Origin: Lonicera japonica
Lineage: Eukaryota > Streptophyta > Magnoliopsida > Dipsacales > Caprifoliaceae
Reading direction: 5' to 3'
NCBI GenBank assembly: GCA_021464415.1
Contig: CM038468.1
Coordinates: 34,522,969 to 34,586,968 of the forward strand
Length of the DNA: 64,000 nucleotides
Shown here: piece by piece, positions 12,950-24,534 of the stretch
How the letters are laid out: each line of letters opens with the position of its first letter
Numbering within the stretch: position 1 is the stretch's first letter
Program-made: the position numbers and the translations under genes
The notes under the pieces: generated by a model
Databases searched by the model: none
What the model saw: only the letters and a program-made list of their open reading frames with translations
Told to the model about the DNA's origin: nothing

Positions 12950-13567
12950 TGGTTCGGTTGGTTCAAGATTTAAACTATTCCGGTAATGCTAAATTCCATT
13001 CCGAAACAATTCTCGCGTTTGGTTCAAGTTTTAAGTTCGGAATAAATGATTTCAGGAACAAACATTTCCCCCCAAATTCTCCCATTTAAATCGTATGAAA
13101 TAAACCATTACCAATGGGCATCTTTTTTTATTTTTCATGTTAGGATTAAAATAATACTATTCCTTATGAATAAATAATTCTTTTTCCATCCGTGTATGAA
13201 AATATTGTTTGAAACTTTGTTTTTTAGTTACGCTGTTGCACAAAAATGAAAAAAAAATGGAACTTTTTTCTATTCTTTTTTCCTGTTGTAATTTTTTTTA
13301 ATTACAAAAATTGTAATTTTTGTAAGATAGTTATTAGCTAGGTATGTGTAATTTTTGTAATTTATTATAGTAATTGTTTCTTTTGAAAAATTAGTAGGTA
13401 ATGTCTTCTCATCTTATAAAAAAAAGGGTAATTTTGTAATTGATACTTTATTCCATTTATATTTCCAATTGAACCAAACATCGGCATGGTATCCTAGAAG
13501 TAGGGAAAAAAAAATTCAGGAATTAAATATGCCCATTCCATTCCCAAAATTCGAACCAAATGAAACC
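12950..13567. mobile_element. Tourist-like MITE, copy 1
   Basis: A 618-bp element flanked by TTA on both sides (12947-12949 and 13568-13570). Its ends are imperfect inverted repeats of the form GGTTCGGTTGG...CCAAATGAAACC. It aligns over its whole length with 22804-23433. The inside is AT-rich and non-coding. A 3-bp TAA/TTA duplication with this kind of terminus points to the PIF/Harbinger superfamily. Confidence 0.75.
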
Positions 13568-13570
13568 TTA

Positions 13571-15181
13571 GTGAAATTAAAAGAAAGCCATGGTTTTAAT
13601 TATATTGTTGTAGTTGTTGAGAGAAGAGTCTAATATTTTAAATAAGTCATTGGTGGTTGTGATTCAAGTACAGTAGCAATTTGAGAGTTATTTTTATTTG
13701 GGAAATTGTGATTTCTCAACTTTTTTCACTCTTTAGAAAATAAAACATTACAAAACTCCTTGGGGTTAATCATTTATGTCAAGAAATGCTATAGAGCAAG
13801 CACGTGAGCAATTCAGCAATTTTCTCACAGAAGAAAATTAAGCTAGCAGTAATGGGTAAAATATCAAACACCTCATGGCCAATGTTTATATGTACGTTCA
13901 TATATATTGTATTGTCATAAACTTAAATAAGTTTTAAAATTTACACTGCATTAGTATACTGCAAAACTCAACAATAAATTCACACATACACAAGATAAAT
14001 TGATATAAAATACACTATAATATTCATATTATATATATATACACACACACACACATGTAACAAAGAAAGAGACGAAGTAGTCTACGAACAAAAAGATGTA
14101 GAGAAGAAGCTTCAAACCATGAAAACAAAGTAATTGAAGTATTAGAGTGCCTTTAAAATATGAAGTCCAACTCTATTGATTAACTTCTTTATTAAAAAAG
14201 GTCGTCAAACCATTGTGCATATGTTACGTTAAAAAATTTGGGTCTCCAATTCTTTATAAAACTTAAGAAAATATTGTTACAACGTATCTTTATATTTATT
14301 TAGGATGAATTCTTTGGTTGGCTTAACAAGATTAGTATGTTAAACAATGTGCACAGTTAAACCTTTCTGGTTCGGTTTTTCAAATTGCCGGACTCAAAAC
14401 CAAATCGAAAATTTTGGAACCTTAACCAAACCCGTTGGCTTAAATACCCAACCCAAAATTTAAGGGAAAATAGTAACATTCAGTCTTCGAGGATTAAAAA
14501 AAAAATAGAATGCGATCACAGTAAATATATTTTTTAGCTTTTTCGAAAAAGAAAACCCCGTAATTTAATTTAATCGGGTTAAGCTAAAAAAAAGCAGAAG
14601 AGGGGGAGGCACAGTTTGAGACCCACTTTATTTTTATTTTTTGTAGCAGCAATCACTTCAGTGCTCAAAATAGAATTTTTGTCATAAACCCACTCATGTC
14701 CCAACTGGAAACTGAGTTCCTACTGTTTATTTAATTGTAGCTGCAAACTATGCATTTAGCACTTGTCTGATTAAGAGAAAATAATGGTTTCATTGCAGAA
14801 TTACCATGAGGGGCATCACACCGGCCCAAATTGAATACCAATTGAAGACACAAAGGCTAATTCTTATAATTGAAAACTCAAACCTATCAACCCCCTCAAA
14901 AACAATACCCAACATTTGATTCAAGCAGCAGCAGGTGTTAAATCTAATCTCTCCCTGGTGCACATTGGAAAGATCGAGGAGAGAACTCAAAACTCAAAGT
15001 AATGGCAGGGAAAATTTCTCTGAAAAACATTTCCGAGGCTCCGGTTTAGAAGCAGAGCACACTGTAAGGATATTCGTGACAATTTCTATGATTTATTATC
15101 TTTTATACATAATGAATTGCTTATTTATACACTTTTCTCATCTTTTTCTCTGGAAGAAGATATACGTGCCAATTTCTATGA
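13571..15181. other. Gene-free DNA
   Basis: No gene is supported. There is a short TA/CA microsatellite at about 14028-14055. A short ATG frame at about 15001 (MAGKISLKNISEAPV then stop) is followed by a GTAAGG-like donor. It could be a dead first exon, but nothing identifies it. Confidence 0.4.
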
Positions 15182-15473
15182 TTTATTATCTTTTATACAT
15201 AATGAATGAGTGCATATTTATACACTGAATGTGTACATAAAGAAAAATCGCTTCCCGTACTTCCGTCTTTCTATGCCAAACTTTGAATCTGTACATAAAT
15301 CTGTACATAAAACACAAACATGTTATTAACATAACGAAACTTTGAATCTGTACATAAAACACAAACATGTAATTAACATAACGTTTTTAAAGAAGTACAG
15401 GAAGCGATTTTTCTTTATGTACACATTCAGCGTATAAATATGCAATCATTCATTATGTATAGAAGATAATAAA
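15182..15473. repeat. Inverted repeat, about 81-bp arms
   Basis: Arms at 15182-15262 and 15392-15473 are reverse complements with only a few mismatches and would form a hairpin with a loop of about 130 bp. The arm contains CATAATGAATGA and AAAGAAAAATCGCTTCC. Part of the left arm (ATTTATTATCTTTTATACAT) is also directly repeated at about 15090. The loop contains two copies of a GTACATAAAACACAAACATG phrase and a third partial copy follows the right arm. Confidence 0.75.
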
Positions 15474-16610
15474 ACACAAACATGTAATTAACATAACGTT
15501 TTTAAAGGGACATATTTGATAGATAAAATTAACAGCATTGTAATCTATATATACTTAACAAACCAGTTGGTTTGAGTGCGAAAAACAATCCTTGAACAAT
15601 TATTTCTTTTTATAGAGGCAATTATCAAACTATTAACCACTGGGGCAAAAAGGCAGGATCATATCCTCAACCAGCAGTTTTGAATTTTGATGTTTTGATG
15701 TTGACTTTTTTGAGTTATCCCACTTATTTATAATACGAAATTAGAATTACCGCCTATTTTCATAATTCTTTGACTTAAACACCGGACATATCATATCCTG
15801 CCTTTTATACCGTGCGCCAAACACGGCCTTGTAGAAATTTCCATTGCGAGATCCAAATATTGTTGTACTAAGTTGTTCTCCGAATGGCAATTCTTTCAAG
15901 GCCCATCCAAGATGATATATTTTCATTATTACGGCAAGGAAGAGATTTAAGCCTCTCCCCTTTTTAGAAAATAAGTACTTGAATACGAGTCATAAGTGAA
16001 GATACATAAAATAATTTGTAATTTACATCACTGGAAAAGATAAAACCAAGCATCCCCTGGTTTTACCTTCTTTTTTTTTGTTTTTTCTAATTGAGCTTTC
16101 TCATTTGTATTATAAGAAATTTTTATTGAGTAGATCTTGTAGGTTTAATTTGTCTTTATTATTATTTCTGGTTAACGAATAAACTGAGAAACAAAGGAAA
16201 ACCTATTAACCAGAGTTTTTGTATCATTAGACCTCAATAGTACATAAATCAATTTAACATAGCATTCCTAAAAAACAGAATTTCAAATAGGATTGCAGTT
16301 CCGAAAAGTTAGATTTTATGGTTATCAGCTATTTAAAGGGATCATGGATTTTCTTCACACTACGAAGGACAAAACTCATATCTTAGTCATTTTAGTAGGG
16401 TCATCAAACTATCTGAAGTTCAAGTACAACCAGTTCCTCAATGGCGGCATAAGGCGGGTTTGAAATTTTTATCTTGGGCTTTCTATGGTAGTATTGTAGA
16501 GGTGGAATTTATTTGTGGGTGTTGGCTCAGAATTTATTGGTTTCCCTTTCCTTCACATGTTGGGGCAACTCATGAGTTTCCTTCCGATACAAATCTAGAT
16601 TGCTTTCCAT

Positions 16611-16724
16611 ATTGATATGGTCTGAACTAGCTTCTGATTAGAGGTACTTGATTTTTTTTCTTCACATATTGATATTGTCTAAACTAGCTTCTGATTAGAG
16701 GTACTTGATTTTTTTCTTTGTTTT
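16611..16724. repeat. 57-bp tandem duplication
   Basis: Two adjacent copies (16611-16667 and 16668-16724), nearly identical, share the core CTAGCTTCTGATTAGAGG. Non-coding. Confidence 0.85.
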
Positions 16725-16940
16725 TTTTATTTTTGAGTTGTATATGTAGAGGTTTGAATATGGTGAGGCTGTGGAGTTGAATCACTGCGAATAACTAGGG
16801 ATTCAAAATATTGTGTATGAATTTATAACTGTATTCAATTATGGGGACTTTGTAAATGTAGGATGCTTTTTTCTGAATCCCCAAGAATCACTGTCCATTA
16901 AATGTGTAAGGAGTTTAGAATTCTTGTTTTGGCCTTTTTT

Positions 16941-17069
16941 CTTAGAAGCTGCTTTTTGAAGGGTTTCATGTTCACTTTTTTTTCTTAGAAGCTGCTTTGT
17001 GAAGGGTTTCATGTTCACTTTTTTTTCTTAGAAGCTGCTTTGTGAAGGGTTTCATGTTCACTTTTGTTT
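16941..17069. repeat. 43-bp tandem repeat, three copies
   Basis: Copies start at 16941, 16984 and 17027, each beginning CTTAGAAGCTGCTTT and ending in a T run. Copies 2 and 3 are identical over the core, copy 1 has one change. Non-coding. Confidence 0.85.
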
Positions 17070-17281
17070 GTTGTTTAATTTCATCTGTAGTATAATTTTG
17101 TTATTGAAGTCAAACGTTTTTTTTGGGTAAGAAAACTCATATTTCCCTTTTCATAGCGCTAACTATTGTACTAATGAATTGCCGATATTGGAGACATAAT
17201 TTATTTTTACCCCAATACTTATAGGTTTTGTTTTAAAAAACCTGTCCACTACTTCATCAAACCAAAAAAATAAGGAAACTA

Positions 17282-18255
17282 CCACCAAAGCGAGCCTCTA
17301 CTTTTTTGGCCTTGTAGATTGTGTCGTCGATGATATCTTACATTTTTTTTTACATATATATTATTAGTTACCGAAAACACTGATGTCAAATTATTTTTAA
17401 ATACTTACTTCATTTAACTTTCTGTAGTCATTCCCGTAAAATTGATCGGGAAGATCTTGTGAATGGGTTAAGCACTCATGAAATCTCCCTGTTTTGTAAT
17501 TTCCGAAACAGACATTCCATGTCCTCAATCTTTCGGGTCATGAATTCAATAGGCGCTTGTGCACAAAATGATTTTACCCGGGTTAATCAATTCTACCTGT
17601 TCAGTTATATTCTCAACATCTTCTCAATCCGAAAGCTGAAAAAAATAACAATACAATTTTGTTATTGAAGTCAAACGTTTTTTTGTAAGAAAACTTGTAT
17701 TTCCCGTTTCATAGCCCTAACTATTGTACTAATGAATCTCCGATATTGGAGACATAAACAAAAAAAAAAAAATTATGTCTCCGATATTCATTAGTACAAT
17801 AGTTAGGGCTATGAAACGGAAAATACGAGTTTTCTTACCAGAAAAAAACGTTTGACTTCAATAACAAAATTGTATTGTTATTTTTTTCAGCTTTCGAATT
17901 GAGAAGATGTTGAGAATATAACTGAACAGGTAGAATTGATTAACCCGGATAATAATCCCATTTTGTGCACAAGGGCCTATTGAATTCATGACCCGAAAGA
18001 TTGAGGACATGGAATGCCTCTTTCGGAAATTACAAAACAGGGAGATTTCATGGGTGCTTAACCCATTCACAGATCTTCCCGATCAATTTTACGGGAATGA
18101 CTACAGAAAGTTAAATGAAGTAAGTAATTTTAAGTATTTAAAAATAAGTTGAGATCAGTGTTTTCGGTAACTAATAATATATATGTAAAAAAAATGCAAG
18201 ATATCATCGAGGACACAATCTACAAGGCCAAAAAGGTAGAGACTCGCTTTGGTGG
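17282..18255. repeat. Large inverted duplication (about 476-bp arms)
   Basis: Arms 17282-17757 and 17773-18255 are reverse complements at high identity, separated by about 15 bp of mostly A. Both arms carry the same exon-like segment with GT-AG style borders. An extra partial copy of the inner end of the left arm lies in direct orientation at about 17095-17200. A transcript through it would fold into a long near-perfect hairpin. Confidence 0.85.
17974..18255 (+). pseudogene. Gene fragment with exon-like segments
   Basis: In the right arm a segment at 17974-18119 reads without stops, includes FMTRKIEDMECLF and NPFTDLPDQFYGNDYRKLNE, and ends exactly at a GTAAGT donor (18120). A second segment from about 18200 reads DIIEDTIYKAKKVETRFGGF. 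The mirrored left arm encodes the same peptide on the minus strand, with synonymous changes in the ECLF codons and one nonsense change (TGG to TGA). I do not recognise the protein family. It looks like part of a host gene that was captured or duplicated, without the rest of the gene nearby. Confidence 0.5.
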
Positions 18256-18848
18256 ATTTTTTGTGAAATTCCTTCCACATGATGGTAATAACCTATGTAT
18301 ATTACACCAAGAGGAAGAGGAAGAGGAAGGAGAGGACAGAGGAAGAGAAGGGAGTTACTTAGCTTGGACTTGAAGGGTAGCGGCAGGAGAAATATTGGGA
18401 TGGATGAGGTAGAGACATCAAAAATCATGTCGGATATTGGGAGGTTTATTTGAGAATCGTGTGGTTCTAACTTTTACTTTAAGAATATTATTATGATTAT
18501 TGTTATGAACATTTTGAAACTATTTGTAAAACCTTATATATTTCAATACTTTATAATGTTGGAAGGTTCAATTTGTGAAATCAGATCTATGAAAAGGAAA
18601 GGCAGAATATGTAATATCAAATCATCAGATTAACTGATCTATAAGTATTTAGGACACAACAAATATGAGCTTGCTTGAACAGGATCAGTTCTATAGGATC
18701 TTACCTCTGTATTCTGGATTTCTAAGGAGGCAGGAACCTTATGTCTGGTGGATGAACGATGACTGCATGAAAACATACGAAAGTTTGATAAGTAAAGTCA
18801 TCAGATTTAACAGATATAGGTAGAAATCTAAAATAAAAGTGCATATTT

Positions 18849-19074
18849 GTAGGTTAGATGAAGATGAATCTACAAAATATGTGAAAAAGATGAAATTTCG
18901 GAACATAAAGGGGTACGAATTAAAAGATCTGTACAAATCTAACAAACAAAAGTATATATTTGTAGATTAGATGAAGATGAATCAAACAAAATATGTGAAA
19001 AAGATTAAATTTTGGAACATAAAGCGGTAAGAATTAAAAGATCTGTACAAATCTAACAAACAAACAAAAGAAGA
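18849..19074. repeat. 113-bp tandem duplication
   Basis: Copies start at 18849 and 18962 and share TTAGATGAAGATGAATC, AAAATATGTGAAAAAGAT and AAAGATCTGTACAAATCTAA. They differ by about ten substitutions and small indels. Confidence 0.8.
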
Positions 19075-19328
19075 AGATCTGTGGGTAGAATTAGAAAAAG
19101 AAAAAGGAAAAGAAAAAGGAAACAGAGCTACCTTCGATGAAGAACAAGGAGGAGGAAGGCATGGATTTTTTTTTGTTTTTAGTAATTTACTTTGTTGATT
19201 TTATTTAGCTCTTCTTCTTCTTCTTTATTCATCTTCATGGAGCATTTTGGGGTAAGAAAGACCAGTTCGGCTGCGGCTGGAAGAGAAGAGGGGTAGAGAG
19301 AGAGAGAACAAGGGCTGTTGGATCCATA

Positions 19329-20813
19329 ATCCATTAGGGTTGTACTTTCTTTTAATTTTGAACTTGTTATTTTAATTTTGATAATGATAATAAAAAAAAA
19401 CTTGGTATTTGAAACATTAAAGTTTTCAGGAACAAATGGGTATTAGCGAGTTTTAAATTTGGTATTTGAAAAAAGACGACAAAGGCTGCTGGCGGGTCAT
19501 TGTTTTTTTTAATTTTAGTTTAAGGTCAATTAACAAATGTATACATACATATTTTCAGATCTGTATGTATGTATATATATAAGAAATATATATTCAGATC
19601 TATAGGTGGTGACTTTAGTATTTGAAATTAGCTACAAAGCATATATTCAGATCTGTATGTATATATATAAGAAATATGTATTCGAAATTAGCTACAAAGC
19701 CTAAGGAAATTCAGATCTGGATTTATTGGTGCATATATGTATGTATATATATAAGAAATATGTATTTATATGTACATATATAACGATTAACGACTTAGGA
19801 GAAGAAAGAGAGAGATGTTACCACTTACCAGATTCGATGTTGGTGGACTGCTGGCCGGTGGACTGGTGGTGCGGCTTCAGGGGGGTGCTGGAGTGGACGG
19901 GGGTGCTGGAGGCCTGGAGCAGTGGAGCGTGAAGACGTGAAGATTGATGGAGATGAGAGATGGAGATGAGAGATGGGGAAGATAGATGGAGATTGGAGAT
20001 GGGAGATGAGAGATGATAGAGGGAGAAAAATGAGAGGCGGCAGTAGGAAGTAGAAACTTTAGGTTTAGGGTTACAACTTACGATTACAACAAATGAAAAA
20101 TGGTATATATATTTAAAAAAAAAAATTATATATATATAAATATTTCGGTCCGGTCCGGGTTTTAGGTGTTTTTTTTCAGGCGGACCGAAGACCGGACCGA
20201 ATAGTAACGGTCCAAAAAATTTCGGATCGGACCGGACCGTTGTAATTTTACAGTCTGTTTGGATTGAAGGGGAGGGAGGGAAAGGTAATAGTTAATTAGG
20301 AGGAAAAGGAATAGAATAAAATGGAAAGGAATGAGTTTAATTTTATTGTTGTTTGGATAGCTAAAGATAGAAAAGAATGGAAAGGAAATATCGAAAAAAT
20401 GGAAGAAAAGAAAAGAAAGGAATGTGATTTAATATATTATTAACTTGTTTGAATAGAAAGAAGAAAAGAAAAGAAAGGAATGTGATTTAATATATTATTA
20501 ACTATGGTTAAATTTCGGAATAGCTTGAAAAAATCAGTCCCTTTCCCTCCGATCAATATTAGGAAACAAAATAAAGGAATAGAGGGGATTGGTTCCCTCC
20601 CAATCCCTCCGTTCCTTTCCGGTCCCTCTTATAAATCTATCCAAACAAGAAAAAACTCCTCCTCTTTTCCTTTTTTTTCTTCCATCCCTATAAACGGACT
20701 TTAATATCGAAAAAAACCCTATATTTCAGTTCGGTCCGGTCGATCAGGTCGGTCCGTTCGGTCTGGGTCAGTTTATGCACACCCTAGATCCATTAGGGTT
20801 GTACTTTCTTTTA
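19329..20813. repeat. Segment flanked by 26-bp direct repeats
   Basis: The same 26 bases, starting ATCCATTAGGGTTG, occur at 19329-19354 and 20788-20813. Between them lie repeated ATATATAAGAAATATGTA phrases (19560-19760), GGTCCG/CGGACC-rich stretches (20145-20240 and 20730-20770) and purine-rich DNA. No gene is seen. The direct repeats could be an unusually long target duplication or the mark of a recombination event. Confidence 0.45.
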
Positions 20814-22420
20814 TATATATATAAATAAATTTGTGAATAAATTTAATACTCAACACAATGAAGCTGTCCCGTGAATTAGTATGCAAATTTTCAACGCCTT
20901 TTACTCAATATGTCCGTTTAACCCCTTACTTTATTTACGACCTACAATATTATATATATATATATATATAATATATAAATATATATAATATATATTTGTT
21001 ACTATCGTAAAATTTATTTTTTTTATTCTTTTTAGTTTAATTAAACAAGAAAAAATTAAATTAAATTAATTGAGTGCTAATCATCTGGGCCTTGAAACTC
21101 ATGTAAAATGTTGGTCTAATCCAATTTGTATTAACTATTATTAGGGGTTGAATGGCCTACTCTATTAGACGAAACTAACAGGAATACGAGAATAAGATTT
21201 GCATGAATGGTCATAAATAATTTTTTTTAACATAAGGTCTTTACAAAATAAAGATGCTATTTTTCTGAACTTAGTACTAAGGATGGTAAACCTTTTTAAA
21301 AGTTGAAAACACATTATGGAATTAAACCATAACATAAAAAATTATATTCATATTTATAATTTTTAACAAGATGTCGTGTTCTTGTCCAATTTCCATAACA
21401 AAATTAACAAGAAATTAGAGTACGTCTACTATTGTAAATCAAATGAAAAGAAAATGTTATTTCTATCTGTGTTGACAAATGGCCAACTAGAAACACGAAG
21501 AAAAAAAAATTGACAAGGATAAAAAAAAATGAGTATGAGAGTTGAGGAGGTTCCTTGCTAGTTCTCCATGGATTTATAAAAGCAAAAGAAAAACAATCTT
21601 AAAAGGGGATCTCTATTTGGTATTTGGTTATTAAAAAATAAAATCAAATTGGTAGTCTCAAGTCATAAGAAATAAATAATTCCCAATTGCATATACACCT
21701 ATTACACTGGATACATCAAATAGTCAAAATGCGATGATCAAATTATGAATTTATGAAATGATCAAATTGCATATACTCGTTTTGAATCCTACTGAAATGA
21801 ATGCTTCACCCTTGTATGAAATTATGAATTTACTGCCAATCAATCAAATTTCTATTATCAATAATAAATTATGCCTATTTTTTTCTCAGTAAAATTCAGC
21901 CATAGAGTTAAAAGCTGCAAATTTGAACATGTACCGCCATCTCCACTAGATAGGGTAATATTGTAAGGTAAATTGGTATATAACATACATGTTGCTCAAT
22001 AATATAAACATCTCCCAAACATTGAAAGTAGAAATTGGGGCTTGATTAAGGACATGTGGTGATGATCCGTGGGGAGTTGGCGGTTTGAGAAATGAACTAG
22101 TTTGACTAGTGAAGGGAGTGCTTTGACGGGTGGAGGGAGTGTTTTGAGTGGGTCACCTTTATTGCTATGCAAAACAATTATTTTGTCGTTTGTTATAAGT
22201 GGCCATCGCGCACAATGCAATGAGCATTGTGTTGTACCCTTTTTCCATCCCACGATACACAGTATATCGTGCAGTTAATAACAATCGCCTACACTTTTTA
22301 ACTTATACTAACATCTTATTGGCAAGGCATTGCTGAGATGAAATTGCTAAATTTAAACTTATAGCAAATACATCGAAAAAGGTCTGAGCACTGAAGATAT
22401 GGATCTGGACAAATAAAAAA
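20814..22420. other. Gene-free DNA
   Basis: AT-rich, with a TA microsatellite at about 20950-21000. No coding sequence, repeat boundary or RNA gene is recognised. Confidence 0.5.
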
Positions 22421-22429
22421 CAACTGAAA

Positions 22430-24130
22430 ATTGATTAGCAGAACAGCAACACACTGAACCCAATAATAAAGATTATACAAAAACTATTACTAATCGTCTT
22501 ATTTCTTGCATGTGCAAAAGTCACCCTCAACTTGTGAACTTAAATAAGAGGGGAGAAAGATACTGTAGGAATTGCTAATTTTAAATGTACCATGAGAAAT
22601 CATTAAATATTTCTGTAGTACAAAATTTTCTTTTCTATTATACTTGCCGCGAAAATGATGGGAGCTCTGCCCACATTCTTCCCACACTATCAAAGAACTC
22701 CACAAAAGTACGAGCAATGAAATGCCGCGGCCTGATCACATTAAACGACGAAAAATTCTTTGTGCTGTTTCGGCATCACAAGAGCCAACTGCAGTTACCC
22801 TAATGGCTCGTTTGGTTCAAGATTTAAACCATTCTAAAAATGCTATATTCCATTTTGAAATGATTCCCGTGTTTGGTTCAAGTTTTAAGTCCGGAATAAA
22901 TGATTCCAGGAACAAACATTTCCCCCAAAGTTCTTCCATTTAAATCATAAGGAATAAATTATTAAAAATGAGCATCTTTTTTAATTTTTTCATATTAGGA
23001 CTAAAATAACACTCTTCCTTATGAATAAATAATTCTTTTTTCATCAGTGTAATATTGTTTGAAATTTTTTTTAATTACGTTGTTGCACAAAAATGAAAAA
23101 AAAAATATTTGAAACTTTTTTCTTTTGTTTTTTCCTGTTGTAATTTTTTTTTAAATTATAAAAATTGTAATTTTTGTAGAATAGTTATTGGCTAAGTATG
23201 TGTAATTTTTGTAATTTATTATAGTAGTCGTCTCTTTTGAAAAATTAGTAGGTGATGTTTTCTCATCTTATAAAAAGAATGGTATTTGTGTAATTGATAC
23301 TTTATTCCATTCCTATTTCCGGTTAAACCAAACATCGGCATGGCAACCTAGATGCCAAGAAAATAACTTTCCAGAAATTAAGTATTCTCATTCGATGCCC
23401 ATTACATTCTCAAAACTTGAACCAAAGGAGCCCTAAATGACATAGCCTTTCCGGATTTTTGTATATTGTTACCCGACCCATATGGTTACCCAACAAAACA
23501 ACACGAGCAATGCCAAAAGATACACCTTTCTCTACTGCAAATTGCCACTCTCGAACAGATGTTTCGACCTAATCCTATCGTTCAATCAGAATTGATCTTG
23601 ATTAGAGCCATTGGATGTGTTTCTTCAGTAATTACTTCATTATTATCGGCCTTAACTGTTTGTGAGCTGTCACCAGACAAAATATTCAATACAACAACTA
23701 TAATGCTGCATATTATCATATATCTGATCAGATTGCAGAAAATAAATTACTGATTTGAGTCCTAAACCCGTTTGTATGAGAATAACTGAAACCAGGGGTG
23801 GTTCTCCAATCGGTAGGCGGCCAGCTCGAATAGGTTCCAGTCTTCCTCTTGGATCTTGAAGTGATTGTATCCATCATTGCTAAAACAGAACTTGATGGCC
23901 GAGATTGAACGGCCGAGATTGATTCTTCATCAGCTAGTTTGATTATCTTTTGGCTATTCAAAATGAAGAACTCGGTCCGGTCCTTGGTGGAGCCGGATTC
24001 TGCCATGGTTGTGATCATGTGAAAGAAAATTGGCCACATGAAGTTCGGGATTTCCATCGAGCAGCATACGAGGAAGCTCATCAAATGGGAATCTGATTGA
24101 GAATATGATTGTGTAGCGGTGTACACGGTT
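22430..24130 (-). pseudogene. NOV C-terminal exon pseudogene
   Basis: A partial copy of the last NOV exon and its 3' UTR (compare 34080-35400). Minus-strand 24126-23728 retains ITTMAESGST, FILNSQ, DEESI and WRTTPGF. Compared with the intact gene it has frameshifts, a small deletion near the SSSE region, and a deletion of about 395 bp (parent 34505-34900, junction near 23580). That deletion removes most of the DUF3883 domain including its EVK motif. A 630-bp MITE has inserted at 22804-23433. Homology continues into the 3' UTR to about 22430 and stops close to the parent exon's 5' edge. It cannot make a NOV-like product. Confidence 0.85.
22804..23433. mobile_element. Tourist-like MITE, copy 2
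   Basis: A 630-bp element with terminal inverted repeats GGCTCGTTTGGTTCAAG and GGCTCCTTTGGTTCAAG (right end reversed), flanked by TAA at 22801-22803 and 23434-23436. The intact NOV gene supplies the empty site: at about 34362 it has a single CCTAAATGGC where the pseudogene has TAA-element-TAA. Same family as 12950-13567. Non-coding, so mobilised in trans by a PIF/Harbinger-type transposase. Confidence 0.9.
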
Positions 24131-24239
24131 CAACCAAATTTGAATCCCTCTCTTCTGTAGAGAACACAAACCCGAGATCCCACTTTTAGCTCCTCAAATT
24201 CAATTTAAGCTCTGATAAGCTCTTGCTCACCCCAATCTT

Positions 24240-24480
24240 TGCTCTATTTAAACTCACCCCTGAACTTTATTTCTTTCTTAGATCTAGAAAAAGCCCTAAA
24301 AATTTGAAATGTTAAATTTGGTATAGAATCGCGCAGGAAGAAAGGGAGAGATGAGAGTAGAGAGAAGGAATAATTACCTCTTCAGTCGCCAGCGGTGCCG
24401 CGGCTGCGAGGGCTCCGGCGGTCCAGAAGAAAGCGTGCTCGAAAGAGAGCGATAGTGTGTTTTTAGAGTGAGTGTTTTCT
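24240..24480 (-). other. First-exon-like segment upstream of the NOV pseudogene
   Basis: On the minus strand a GC-rich run at about 24445-24385 (GCCGCGGCACCGCTGG) ends at an ACTGAAGAG|GTAATT donor-like site and is followed by a CT-rich intron-like start. It has the look of a plant 5' UTR exon. It lies directly upstream of, and in the same direction as, the NOV pseudogene but is not part of the NOV homology. No ATG or coding frame can be assigned. Confidence 0.3.
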
Positions 24481-24534
24481 TTTGAGTGAGACTTTATATA
24501 AATATAAATATAATAAAATAAAACTCGTATTAAA

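Noticed and set aside
18149..18428. Glu-rich short frame (EEEEEEGEDRGR) as a real acidic protein
   Set aside because: It arises from a GAGGAAGAG purine run at the edge of the palindrome, is short, and has no partner exon.
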